The translations under genes were made by a program, and so were the position numbers. A DNA stretch of 64,000 nucleotides from positions 11,292,001-11,356,000 of the forward strand of contig CM049413.1 of the NCBI GenBank assembly GCA_026929865.2. The letters run 5' to 3'. The notes beneath the pieces were generated by a model. It worked only from the letters and a program-made list of their open reading frames with translations, did no database searches and was not told the origin of the DNA. Of the stretch, positions 1 to 22,650 are shown piece by piece; within the stretch, counting starts at the first letter, position 1, and the number at the start of each line of letters is the position of its first letter. This stretch comes from Hyperoplus lanceolatus. Its lineage: Eukaryota; Chordata; Actinopteri; Uranoscopiformes; Ammodytidae.

Positions 1-11
1 TCTATTATCTC

Positions 12-25
12 TGTGCCATGGCAAC
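12..25 (+). promoter_or_regulatory. RFX X-box-like motif
   Basis: TGTGCCATGGCAAC differs at one base from the palindromic X-box GTTGCCATGGCAAC. It is an isolated motif; function is unknown. Confidence 0.25.
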
Positions 26-2703
26 TGTCGGGTTTTCATGTAGGTACGCAGCGCTCCCCTCTGCTCCCCATGCCAAAAATCACCAAATACACACACACAC
101 ACACTATGAAAGAAAAGTCAAAGCAAAATGAACACACTCCCCAAGTGACAGAGGGCAAAACACAGCTTTCTTACATGCTGCAGTTTAACTAGCAAACACC
201 TTCACATGACGTCATTTCCAGCTTGTGTTATTCCCTTAATACACCAAACGTACAGAGTCAAAAATGCGCAAACACTTTCCGAGCAGGCCTCCATAAATAA
301 TTCACCCATTTTCTTAAAATAACCCATCGGCCTTTTTAAAATATATCCACTTTTCTTTGTGCAAACAACCCTCCAGCTCTCACAGCAGAGTGGTCATGGA
401 GTAATTATATAGACGTTCCATGAGGGAACACTGATAATATATATATAGGCAGAGGAGAAAGCTATTGTGTGCTCAGGTAGCATGTCCATTCGTGGCCCAT
501 TAGCAAGTGATGCCGGGCAGTTCAAAGCAGCTCCGAGGTACGACGGACCCTTCTCCTCTGAATAATTGACCAGCCGCGGCCTACGTTTCCTCGCTCCACT
601 CCGTTCTCTCTCTATCTCCTCTGCGTCACCTGTGCGCTTCCTCTCCTGCTATTGTTCTCTCCCTCCCCCGTCCGCTTCCCATATCTCCGCCTTTTGTGTC
701 TTCTTTCAGACTTTCTTTGCCTCCCACTCTATCTATTTTCCCCTCCCTTCCATCACTCCCATCTCCCACAGCTACGAATAGTAAAGGTTTTCGGTACATA
801 TAGGCACTTGTGTAACCAAAGCCGACAACAAGGGAAGCGTTTTTGAAAGCGTTTCGATGTGAGATATCCACGGACAGGCAGGCCAGCTTCTGAGCGTGTT
901 TACCTCTTCAGGACAATTTCAAACACCGCAGCTTGCTGTTGGGTAACACATGGAGATGAGTGAATGGAGAGGGAAACCAGGTAGGACCTGATGAAATGCC
1001 AAGTGTTTGTGGTGTTTGCTGTTTCAAAACACTCACCAATAGATTGAGAGAAGATTTGAGTGGAACGTTGACAGCTTTGAACAGTGAGCAGGCTCAGGCG
1101 AGAACTGGAACAGATTGAGCCTCGGCAAGGGATGAGGGGGGGTGTTACACCAAACAATGATACTCCAGGAAATCCACCTGCTCTCTCAGTAACCACAATA
1201 CCTCCTCCTGAATGTGGAAACCCCTTCCTGGAACAAGTTTGTGATCATCAGGCTCAATACATTATCCTGAGGAATCGAATGAAATTCAAACAGCCCCCCC
1301 ACCAATAAAATTCCCCCACCCCCCTTTGCCGCCCTTCGACATGCGGCGCAGCATCTGGCCAGAGCCCATTAATGAATGCTGCCTCATGCCATCTCCTAAT
1401 GGAATTGCCTTGTCTTGGAGTTCACTGCTGTGACACTGGCTCTGCAGTGGCAAGAAAAAAAGATTACTAGAGAGATTAAAAGACAGTATAAACTAGAGGC
1501 TGTGCATGACAGGCAGCAAGGCCGCAAGATCACACATTAGATAATTGGTGCAAAAGAATCCATCGTCTCTGTCGCCCCCGTTTTCTGCTGAGGTTTGTAA
1601 ATGGTGGGCATAAGGGAGGTCCCTGTCTGGCGTGCTGTCACACCTACGCAGTGAAAACTGTTTGAAGAGGTTGGAGCAAAGCCTGTGTGGTGTTATGTTA
1701 TTTCTGTGTGAAAATATTGCCTTTGTCGGCCGAGTGAAGAGTCTAAATCCAATGGTATGGTTACGCAGCTGGTTAGATTTGGGAACCATGCAACGTCAAT
1801 CTCACTGACGTACACAGATTGCAAGACAAGCGCATGCATACACACACACACACACACATTCTTCCTTGCTCCAAAACAAACAACCTCTCACTCCACTACA
1901 CATGCACGCTTTATCTCTCCCTGTTATTGTGCCAGTGCATCTTCCCCTCCTTTATTTTTTTCCACTTCACTCACTTCACACAATCTTTCTCTCCATCTAC
2001 AATGTGCAGTTATCTCTCTCTCCATCTCCTCCCCTCTCAGAGCAGCCCAGCGATGTGCCCTTTCATAATTCATGGAGTTGTTCTTATGGCCCAGGCAGCC
2101 ATGTCGGATGTGAATCTGTGCACCTCAAAGGCTCACTCACCAGCCAGAGGGGGGCTCCAGCTCGAGCTACTGCACCCAGGTAACACACAACACTAAATCC
2201 ACAGCTACGTCGAAAAGCACATTCAAATGATCTGTTTATATATTTTTAATTGTTTTAAAAATGTATGAGTTTTTAGTTGTATTAGTATTCTGAGCAGGTT
2301 GTAATTAAGAACAAAACATATTAGTCGATAAAGGAGTGTAAATGGCAATCTTTGAATTGGTGTTGGTGAATTTAATATTCACTATTGTTTTAGTCTGTTC
2401 TGGTCTGCACCAACTCCTGATTAGCAAGAAAACAATCCTAAAAGAGGGCTTCATGTGGGCACACGTCGCTGCACAAGAAAAAATTAATAGACATTTTCAG
2501 AAATCATGACATAATGACATAATTAGTTTTTGAGGTACAATCACAAATTTGATTGGTCACTTGATTGGAAGGCACATTAAGCTGCAGGTGGTTTGGTTCC
2601 CACTGTGCAGACCTGTGGGTAAAACTGTCTCTGTGAAAGGAAAACAGAGGCAGGCTAAACAGACAGCTGAATCAGTGAGTGTGTTTCATGTGCACTATTA
2701 CAG

Positions 2704-2708
<5 letters not shown>
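26..2708. other. Gene-free sequence
   Basis: Mixed unique sequence with a CT-rich stretch (about 600-770) and a short (AC)10 run near 1839-1858. No coding exon, RNA gene or recognisable transposon was seen. Open frames on either strand lack protein-family features. Confidence 0.6.

Positions 2709-2743
<35 letters not shown>
2709..2743 (+). repeat. (AC)n microsatellite
   Basis: Uninterrupted AC dinucleotides, about 17 units. Confidence 0.97.
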
Positions 2744-2746
<3 letters not shown>

Positions 2747-2927
2747 TACAATCCCATTAAATACAGACACCTCAACTTCTAAGCGCCCACAGCTAGCTTT
2801 TCTTTCCTCACACCCCCAGCCCAGATGAGTGACAGCTTTATGGACACGTTGTGAACACAAAAAAACACACTCAAAGGAACACATACATTAAAGCACACAC
2901 TCTCTCCCGCCCCACCAACCACTCACA

Positions 2928-3047
<120 letters not shown>

Positions 3048-3378
3048 AGCCGAATGAAAAGGAGACTCGTTAGCCACTTTAATCAATGTTAATCACTGCC
3101 TCACTGTCAAGACTGCGACAATGTCTGTCTGAGAAGGAAGGGAAAAGAGGGACGGAGGAAAGAAGACAGTGGGAGAGAAACATAGACAGACCCCCGAGGA
3201 GCAGGGCGTGGGGGGGAAATAGTATCCAAAAATATACGCTGCCCATGGAGCGCTGGACCCATTGCAGTTTTGATGTACTTTATCTTCTTTTTTCAAGGTC
3301 TGTTTTCTTGGGTCCGTGTTGCGGAGCCTTGGGTGGGAGACGTGGTCTGGCCGGGCTCAAGCCAACATGGTTTCATTT

Positions 3379-3380
<2 letters not shown>

Positions 3381-3444
<64 letters not shown>
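3381..3444 (+). repeat. (GT)n microsatellite
   Basis: 32 uninterrupted GT units, inverted relative to the AC array at 2930-3047. Confidence 0.98.
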
Positions 3445-3445
<1 letters not shown>

Positions 3446-3950
3446 GGTTGGAAGGACAGGAGAAGGAAGAGGGAGGGGACAGAGAGCACAGAGAGGGAGG
3501 ATGCGAGAGGTGCTAGCCTGGCAGAAAGATAGAGGAGAAGGATATAGGAAAAAGAAGAGATGGGGGAATATAGAAGGGTAGTAGATAACACTGGAGTCGG
3601 ACTGGGGAAAGGTTTGCCTAGGCGTTAAGATAGCGGAGAGGTGAAAAAGCTTTAAGCGAGGCAGAAGAAAGGGATGCAGAGACAGAGGGCGGCAAAGGAT
3701 GGAAAATTGAAAGATGAGAGGAGAGATTATTAAGAAAAGATGCGTAATGCATAAATAAGTCGCGACAAAGGGAAATGGATCTATCGTTGAATGTGAAAAT
3801 GTAGAAAAAAGCAAATGCATTGTTTTGAAGTTGGTCTGGACCGGTGGAGGCCAAGGTGAATGGAGACGGACTGACTGGGCAGGAGGGAGGGAGGGAGAGA
3901 GATTGGGGGCAGAAAGTGACAGACAGATTGTGTTTATCGGTATGTGATAC
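3445..3950 (+). repeat. Purine-rich (GA/GGA) low-complexity stretch
   Basis: The plus strand is dominated by A and G (AGAAGGAAGAGG-type words and GGGAGGGAGGGAGAGAG near 3883-3901). No gene was seen. Minus-strand open frames here are Ser/Pro/Leu-rich reflections of the purine bias. Confidence 0.6.
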
Positions 3951-4221
3951 AAATATGGGTGTTATGAAATGCGCTTTGGCCTTCACGGTTTGACAGAAAC
4001 TTTGGTGCAAAGCCTAGCCGTTGTGCAGACAGCCGACAGGAGCACAGGCTGAATAGTAATGTCTGCGAGAGGTGATTAGAATTTCAGATAGAGACAGGCA
4101 GGCCGCTTCTGCCATGATTCCTGGGCCAAATGCAGCCGGCCTGTGAAGTGAGGCATACAGGAGCTCTGAATGTGACCTTACGCGCGTAAAGATAGAATCC
4201 GCTACCGGCCTAATGTACTGT

Positions 4222-4361
<140 letters not shown>

Positions 4362-4614
4362 TGCCTTTGCTGAAGCATGACAGGGCAAGGTGATCTCACC
4401 GTATTTAGCGTGCCCATAGCAAACTGTAAACACATGCTGTTTCAGAGCAGGCTAAAGCAAACACAGGGTTAAGCGATAACCTGGAGCATGGGCCACGCAA
4501 ACAGGCTTCACGTCCTATTAGGCACAAACACACTAACAACCGCACACCACTTCACATGCTGCTTCTGTAGGAGTGTGGCCGTCCGGCTGAAAGTGACGGC
4601 TGTCAGTACGCACG

Positions 4615-4820
4615 GATCAGCGTGAGGAGAGGAGGGAGGGGAGAGGTGAGGGGTGTCAGGGGAGAGATGACAGGCCCAAGCAGATGGACAGGCCAGAGAT
4701 CAGGGAGAATGAAAGAAAGAATTAAAGAAGAGGAAGCAGGGAGAGAAAGAGAGAGAGAGAAAGGGATGCAGAGATGAAGAAAGAGAGAGAGGGGGGAAAA
4801 GAGAGAGAGAGATGAATAGA
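4615..4820 (+). repeat. Purine-rich low-complexity stretch with (GA)n runs
   Basis: Mostly A and G on the plus strand, with GAGAGAGAGAG runs at about 4741-4760 and 4801-4812. No coding content. Confidence 0.6.
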
Positions 4821-5184
4821 TAACCCCCGTCATCCCTCCCTGTCAGTCTTTATGATCGTCTATTCCTCGTCTTCCCTCTATCAGCGATTCGGTAACCTTC
4901 AGCACAAGACCCAAGTAGAGATGATGAATTGAGACGGAGAGCAGAGAAAGGACGGAGATTAGCAAACACGGACAGATGATGAAAAATGACAAATAGAGAG
5001 AGAGAGAGGGAGATGGAGAGAAAAGGGAGGCGTTAGTGGAGGAGAAAGTAAAATGTGGCGAGAGGAAAGGTGACATTGGGGGAGGAGTGTGGAGGAGAGC
5101 AAGGCGCAGGCTTTTAGCTGGAGGACGGCCACAGGATGACATTAGAGGAACGCACTTTGGCTGCTCCTGCTGGGAGATTCTGCA

Positions 5185-5345
<161 letters not shown>

Positions 5346-5469
5346 GAAAGAGACAGGTGGATATACAGGAACATGGACAGACAACTCTGCACTCGCACAC
5401 ATGCACGCACGCACCCACGCACGAACACACACACACACACACACACACACTCAAATAAGCACCAAAGTG

Positions 5470-13443
<7,974 letters not shown>

Positions 13444-13445
13444 CA

Positions 13446-13501
<56 letters not shown>

Positions 13502-13503
13502 AA
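13444..13503 (+). repeat. (GAAA)n microsatellite
   Basis: About 15 GAAA units followed by a short G-rich stretch. Open frames of Lys-Glu-Arg or Phe-Leu-Ser repeats here are artefacts of the array. Confidence 0.97.
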
Positions 13504-14184
13504 AGAGGGGGGATTACACTGCACACATAATGGGGGCAGATGGACATTTTGAGTCATCTGCTATACTGCAATCTGTTCCACTTGCTAGCAGTCTGCAAAA
13601 CAGTCAGTCTCCACAGATGAAGCTTCTTAGCACATGATTGCATTGTAGTGGCTTCTTACTAACTAGGAGTGGATCGTTTTCTTACAGTTATGGCTGAAGC
13701 TTCCAAAACTACAGAGAGCTGGACACAGTTGGGTATTTCATTCAAGTAACTGCTACAGACTATCGATTTATTTTTGTCCAAGTGGTGTTTCCCTGTGTGC
13801 CTCCAATTTATCTGTGTGCAGATTAAGTGGAGGCACTAGTTTGTGGTGGTGCTCCACTCCATCACTCATGTGTGCAGGCCTTAGTGTTCTCTCCAGCATG
13901 AGCACATACCTTCATATCTTACCAGTGACACAACCTACAGTTTCCATGCACAAACTCTTTGATCAGAGAGACACTCAATATGGGTTTAAAGTATATGCCA
14001 CAGCTGGTGCATTTCTCTCTGTATTATTTAACCTCATTGCCGGACAGAACATTTATCATAGGAAGACTCTGCAAAATGCCAGATAACATTCACTGTCAAA
14101 TAATTAAATTATTGATTTTTTTCCACCTCATTCAGTTGCTTACGTCAAAAGAAACCTACATTTTTTTTCTAATTAGAGGCAATT
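13504..14184. other. Gene-free sequence
   Basis: Unique DNA without recognisable exons, RNA genes or repeats. Confidence 0.5.
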
Positions 14185-14280
14185 GTGGGGTTCAGTGTTC
14201 TGCCCAAGGACACTTCAACATACAGACAGGAGGAGCTGGGGATAAAGCCGCCAACCCTTATGATTAATGGCCCGCCCCTT
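14185..14280 (-). mobile_element. Degenerate tRNA-derived SINE fragment
   Basis: The words TTCAGTGTTCTGCCCAAGGA, then GAGCTGGGGAT..AGCCGCCAACC and GATTAATGGCCCGCCC, match the reverse complement of a common fish SINE head. Its B-box region would read GGTTCGATCCC but is decayed here. The tail is absent. Confidence 0.55.
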
Positions 14281-14490
14281 CTTCCATCCGCGTGGTGTGT
14301 GTGCTTGGCCACTAAAGTAATGTTAGTAATTTTCACACGTGAAGAACAGTTTGCTCTTCATGGTTGGAATAGTGTTTTATTACCCTGCGAAAACATTGGA
14401 ATAATGTCACCTGCGGTTCTGGGAGGAAGTTTTTAAAGCCTGAATTCTTTACCCTAATGGAGTCATAAAAGTGATGTCATCAGGGTTAAA

Positions 14491-14555
14491 TCGGAGTGAC
14501 GCGAGCTGAGCTGAGCAGGGAGTGTCGTTGCCAGTTCTTTTATTGAAAACAAAGT
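14491..14555 (+). repeat. Diverged direct repeat, copy 1
   Basis: Shares GAGTGAYGYGAGCTGAGC, GTTGCCAGTTCT and the following A-rich words with 17401-17460, in the same orientation about 2.9 kb away. Confidence 0.55.
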
Positions 14556-15949
14556 GTTAAAGAATAATCTTTCTGTGGTGCAAATTCAACCAACAACTGC
14601 ATGGATCATGCAAACTAATGTATTTGTCTAGTCTGATTCTGAATAGATGCTCAAATACGGAGAGCTTTATGAAGGACCAAACTGGGCTTGTAGACAACCA
14701 ATTTATAACAGAAAGTCTGTGTTACAAACTGGGAGGTTGATGTTTCTGGAAAATGTGGACATTTACCAGGTTGGTCTAATGAAAGTTACACAACCTAGCA
14801 AGAATTATGGGAAATGTAGGATCCAGTGTTTTTTTGTTTTAAGATAAGATCTATGATATTTCAGTACTATATTAGGTTTATTCATACAAACAGATACAAC
14901 TTAAACCATTTGGTTATGAAATAATTTGGTAGCACTTCTTAAGAAGGCTTGGAACATAAAGAAACTGCTTTGCTGTCTGACATTGCTACTGTACAGCGGA
15001 TGGCCTACAAATTATGCTCTTCTTAGATACATAATTTAAATTTAGTAAATTACTGTGGAGTTGCATCACATACAAATTTAGGATTCTGTGTTTTTGACTC
15101 TGCAGCTCAAATTTTTACTTTTCAAAACCTTTCTTTCTCTCTCTCATATCCCTAAGCCACTATATCACTGGAACACCCTTTCAAGGTTAAGGAAAGCCTG
15201 GACAACAATTGATAGACCGTGACAGGATGTAAACTTCAATCTCCAGTGTGTAAGATGTGCTACATACCCATCAACCCATACCACCCTGGTACTTGTCTCT
15301 TATCCGTTTCTGCACAGGGTCTGAAAGTTGTACAGAATCCATCCATATAACCATAACTCCAACACACACTTGGCTGCTTTATTTAATTTCCTTCACGGTT
15401 TGCCTGCACGCCAACAGGCCAGCCTGAGCGCCTTCCACCATTAAAGATTTAGCAAGTACCCAGACAGTTTATCATAATTTACACCAAAAGACAGCAGTGA
15501 ATACAGATGACATGTCTGAACATCTTCATTTGCTGAAATGTACTTAGTTAGTAAGTATCTCTGTAAATCAATCAGGTCATTGTATGGTAAGTAGACACAC
15601 ATGCACTGCTGTCAAATGTTTCTTTCTGTTGAGGGTGCTTATATGATCCGAGGATGCAACATGTCTGTCTGACAGGTTATGTACCGTACCCAGCTTGTAT
15701 TCATGCACGGTACAGATAGGCCTATAAGCTGTCAACTTGTGGCAGAGCACCGCGTGAGGCCGACAACATGTTCTGTTGCTTTTTTTCCCCAGCCACCTTC
15801 AACTTCCCGAGGCACGGAACATTTTTTGACGGCGGGGCTGAAAGAGGGCAGAGAAATGCAATTACTGAAAAATAGAGACTCCCTGCAACTGCAAATTTAT
15901 CCAGGGTCCAGGAATCATTCCTTCCAAGCCTGCAAGAGGTGTGCGTGTG

Positions 15950-15950
<1 letters not shown>

Positions 15951-15980
<30 letters not shown>
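15951..15980 (+). repeat. (TG)n short microsatellite
   Basis: About 15 uninterrupted TG units. Confidence 0.95.
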
Positions 15981-15982
<2 letters not shown>

Positions 15983-17400
15983 TCACATGGTGTGAATCAT
16001 TGTGGCCGTGCCATTAAAGCTTATCAGACTTCAGTGGAGCTGCCAAGCTGCGGCCAGCTTCCCCCCCTCCCCCTCCCCCTCCAGGGTGCGCCTGAGTGGC
16101 TGTGACTGCTGGGTGTTGCCCACTCACGCGCTCCATCTGACCCTTGCTGGTTCCCAGGCAGAAAGGCTTTAGCAGCTAGATTTCTAAGAGCCTTTGAAGA
16201 AAAGTCAGGCTAATTCAAATCTCCCCAATTCAGCGTTAATAACAGGTGGGTAGGGTGTCCGAGTTAGGAGGGCTCTGATAATAGCGCTGGTAGGCTTTGT
16301 GCCACGTTCCTCCGCGACCTCCTTTAACCTTGTGTCTTCTTTTCTTCTTCTACCAAGTATTTTCCTGAAGTCTCCCACATACGGCAGGTTTCTTTCCCGA
16401 CCAAGTTGTTTCACACACTCGCAAGACAATGAAGTGTAATGACTTGAGGCAATAGTGACAGCCTTCCCCCATCTCAGGGAAATGTACACCGCTGACTATA
16501 TTGTGCTCTGTGACAGTTCATTCAAGGGCCGAACAATCGTGAGGGAATTGAAAAAGCGGAGAGGCACACAAGATGCCAACAGATTCAATAGTTACCAATG
16601 GATGTTAAAGCACAGTTGAGGTTTGTCTTCTGGGGAATATTAATCGGCTGTCACTTGCTCTGTCTCGTGATTGATTAAAGCTGCCTCTTATTTTCTGTAT
16701 GCATTTCCTTAAATGTCTCTCACTGCCAAAGCCAGGGAAACCAGATATAGATGTATTCTATGGCAGAGTGTCCTTAACTCAAAATCCTTAGAGTACAACC
16801 CATCTACATCATCAATTTGTATTCTAGCCTGATAATTAGTAGCTAGAATGTTTGGTATATATTCTGCAAGCTCATCCTGAAACACTATCTTCTCTACTTT
16901 CCCCTCTCAGATTCACCTTGTCCACTCAGTTCGATATTTGTACTCGAAGGTGTCTCCTTTGCGCTGGGGCAGAAAAATATCAACGACTCTCATTACGAAG
17001 CAGAACGTACAGTCACACAGCAGGCCCTCTGAAATAATGCGAGGACAGTGCAGCACGAAACATGACTAAGCATTCTATATTTGCTCGAATTACCCTGAAT
17101 TTGAATCCATTGCATGTCTGTTCAAGTTGTTATTCAAATGACCAGTAACAAATATATGGACTAGGATAGGATGGGATAGGACATTAATCATAATGCAGCC
17201 ATCCACAAAATGTTAAAGATATTTTTTATTTCTCAGCTTTTCAGAGCAGAGTGTACAAAAGCACTTCACAAACTGTCACAACGCCGCAGCCCAATGCAGA
17301 TCATATTTTCCATGTGACATCTTTCTACGCGTACAGATTTCAGGAGGGTGTCTGACATGACAACAAACAGCGGTGAGGGATTTTGTGTCCTCTTCGCAAT

Positions 17401-17460
17401 CAGAGTGATGTGAGCTGAGCGGAGAGCGCGGTTGCCAGTTCTGCTAATGGAAAAAGAAAT
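17401..17460 (+). repeat. Diverged direct repeat, copy 2
   Basis: Counterpart of 14491-14555. Similarity is clearest over the GAGCTGAGC and GTTGCCAGTTCT blocks. It may be an old transposon fragment or a local duplication. Confidence 0.55.
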
Positions 17461-17631
17461 CTGCTTGGTGCTCTACTACGAAAGTTGAACAATTATTGTG
17501 TTCAGGCGCAAAAGAATCATTTGTTTCTTTATAAATTTCACATTGATTTTTCCAACAATGAGGGAAGAAAAAACAATTGCATGAAATGGGCAAACCCAAT
17601 TACTTTGAATAAATATTAATCTTATATGTTA

Positions 17632-17974
17632 GGATTTGTATAGCGCTTTATTTCGCTGTTGTTGACTCAAAGCGCTTTACAGGGTTCCAGGTTCAATTCA
17701 TTCACACACAGTCATACCGGTGGTGGTAAACTACGATAGTAGTTACAGTTGCCCTGGGGCAGACTGACAGAAGCGAGGCTGCCATTCCGCGCCATCGGTC
17801 CCTCTGACCACCACCCCAAACATACAGCAGTCATACACATTCGCACGAGGCAAGGTGGGTGAAGTGTCTTGCCCAGGGAGACAACAACCATGACACAAGT
17901 GGCTGGGCGGGGATTGAACCGCCAACCCTAGGATCGTTGGCCAAGCAGCTTAACCACCTGAGCCACAGTCGCCC
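17632..17974 (-). mobile_element. tRNA-derived SINE (near full length)
   Basis: On the minus strand the element opens with a tRNA-like head. The A box TGGCTCAGGTGG is at 17954-17965 and the B box GGTTCAATCC at 17911-17920, properly spaced for an RNA polymerase III promoter. A body follows that contains the fish SINE phrase CTGGGCAAGACACTTCACCC. The 3' part carries paired AAAGCGCTTTGAGT and AAAGCGCTATACAAAT words, typical of fish SINE tails borrowed from a partner LINE. It resembles the AFC type known from cichlids, but I cannot assign the family without a search. It is probably an intronic passenger, lying in sense with the ephrin transcript. Confidence 0.75.
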
Positions 17975-18567
17975 ACATGCACAAACAACACAAGAAGATT
18001 GTTAAACAGTATGAATGTCTAATGTGTTTCATTCAATATGCGGTTACTTTATTTTTTTCTTTCAAGGCAGGTTCACAACAGAAAGCATTTAAATATATAT
18101 ATAGTTTTACTTCTAGGTTAAGAAGTTCTCCAGTTGTTTATATTATGCAACCATGAGTTAGACAAAGGTGATAAATGTTATATTTTTCAATTGAGTAAAG
18201 CTATATAGTAGAATTTTCTAGCAAATTATAGAGGACAATTCCTCTTTGAAATAACATTACTGATTGCATGCCTGTTTATATGTCAGTCATTTATTTGAGC
18301 CTGTCAGGCATCAGCCCCTTCCTGGTTAGATCCTGTACCACCTCCAAAGAATGTAACCAGCTTTAAAGTCTTTGAGGAGTCACAAAAGCCAAATTCCCCC
18401 TTTCATTAGCAAAACCTGGCAACTGAGCACTCAGCCGCCATCACTCTCTGACTGGAGAGTCAAAAATGATGTGTCCTCCTTGGCTCATCACATAGACACA
18501 TCAGATGCCTGCCAAAACTCTGCATGTGTACAAGATGTGCTCCGTGCATTTTTAATTAGTGAATGGC

Positions 18568-18570
<3 letters not shown>
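17975..18570. other. Gene-free AT-rich sequence
   Basis: No exons or repeats recognised apart from a short AT run near 18094-18102. Confidence 0.5.

Positions 18571-18654
<84 letters not shown>
18571..18654 (+). repeat. (GT)n microsatellite
   Basis: 42 GT units with one GC variant at about 18607-18608. Confidence 0.98.
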
Positions 18655-21057
<2,403 letters not shown>

Positions 21058-22599
21058 ACCGTGTACTGAACAGCCAGATTTGTAATTAAGTCTAGGGTCG
21101 TAACTGAAATGACCCTGGACATTGGGCTATGTTAAAAAGCAACCCATTTCCCAATGACTTCTCATTAGTAGGCTCTGCAGCCGCTCCCCATGTACAATCC
21201 TCCCTTGGAACTGTGAAGGTGACACAGCATTTACAGTGGACTTTGATGGGGCACTGGGGAGCTGTACTTCATATCACAGGACTGCTTCCTCTGCAGAGTA
21301 AAAGGTTTTCGACAATCAGCAGCTGCAGCCATTTTGGATGGAAGGAGGGAGAATCTTCCTTCTCAGGGCAGGGAGGGAAGGTGTTTTTCTCCCCGCTTTC
21401 TGCACAGCGGCTGGTAAGACAGGCTCTACTGCCTCTGCTCAGTAAACTGAAAATTAACCTCCTCTGCACAGTTCCCGCCTGCCAGAGATATAACCCAGTC
21501 CCTAAATCATGAAATAATTGAGTGTTTGCATCGACAGTAAATCTTGCAGATCTTCCCACAGGAGCCTTGCGCCTCCTCATTATCTCACAACACTAAATCA
21601 GTGGGTTAGGGGGTCATCAGAGCACAGGGGTTAGTGGACAACACAGAGAAGTTAGGTTCAACGTGCCATCAAGGTTAGTCAAGAGAATAATACCAAACCC
21701 TGTCTGCACATATGAGGATGGGCTCAATTGACAGCCAGGTCGGAAGGGGATCAAGGTGTCTACCCCACCCTCGAAGACAATCCTCCGGCCCCCATGAAGG
21801 AAACCGGAGGCCCGCGCTGCTGGGCCTCCAGCAAGCACCGGCCTCCAGATCAGATTGTGTATTCACTCGCCGACTGAGAGCCTGATTAAATCTGTATTTA
21901 ATTGGATCAGATCTAGTCGTGATGGAGCACTCCCCCCGGCGTTTAACCCGCGGTCCTCTGTCAAGTGAGAAAGGGGGAAAATACTGTAGGGGAATTAGGA
22001 GCGGGAAATGAATACCAATGATAGGCTGTGCTAATAGCAAGCTCAGGAGGAGTGGATCACACCTGCAGGGCTTTTTCGAACAGGAATCAGAGTTACCAGC
22101 TGTGTGTGTGTCTGTGTCTGTGCGTGCGTTTGTGTGTTTAGCCCTATCTTCTTTGATTAATCAGACATTATGTTATTCAGGTTGGACAAATACTTTTTTG
22201 GTTGATTAACTGTTTTGTAAAAGGCCCGTCACTGATAACTCAACAGCATTCAGAAAATCTCCCTTAATCAAAAACTTTAATAATTTATACTCGAATACTG
22301 TGTGTGTGTTAGCAGAAGATCTGGCATATACATTCAAAGTGCATGAGGCAAGGAGTCTTTTTGCACAAAGAAAGTTAGTGATCATATGTAACATGTAGAG
22401 TGAATTTGAGTGCAATTCCTCCCTATACGGTTTCCGACCTATCATATAAACTGCCAAGGGAAATGCTCTTAACTCAGTGGAATCTATAGTTGTTTATACA
22501 GGATGCACTCATTTTTACAGCAGTGGCATGAAGTCACAGGGGAGGAGGGTTGTGCACACAGTAAAAACTCTCCTGTACCACTGACCATTAAACAGCCTT

Positions 22600-22650
22600 C
22601 CTTGAGCAATTCGAAGTTTATTGCCTTGCTCAAGGACACCTTGACTCTCT
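22600..22650 (-). mobile_element. Degenerate SINE-like fragment
   Basis: GAGCAATTCGAAGTTTATTG followed by CCTTGCTCAAGGACACCTTGAC resembles the reverse-complement body of fish tRNA-SINEs (consensus ...TGCCTTGCTCAAGGGCACC...). It is short and decayed. Confidence 0.35.

Larger units (their letters stand above)
14281..17631. other. Gene-free sequence with a diverged internal repeat pair
   Basis: Unique DNA except for a short (TG)15 run at about 15950-15980, a CT/CCCCCT run near 16063-16082, and two diverged copies of one segment at 14491-14555 and 17401-17460. No exon was recognised. Confidence 0.5.

Noticed and set aside
17905..17974. tRNA-like A and B boxes
   Set aside because: They belong to a SINE head with a long body and fish SINE tail; not a functional tRNA gene.
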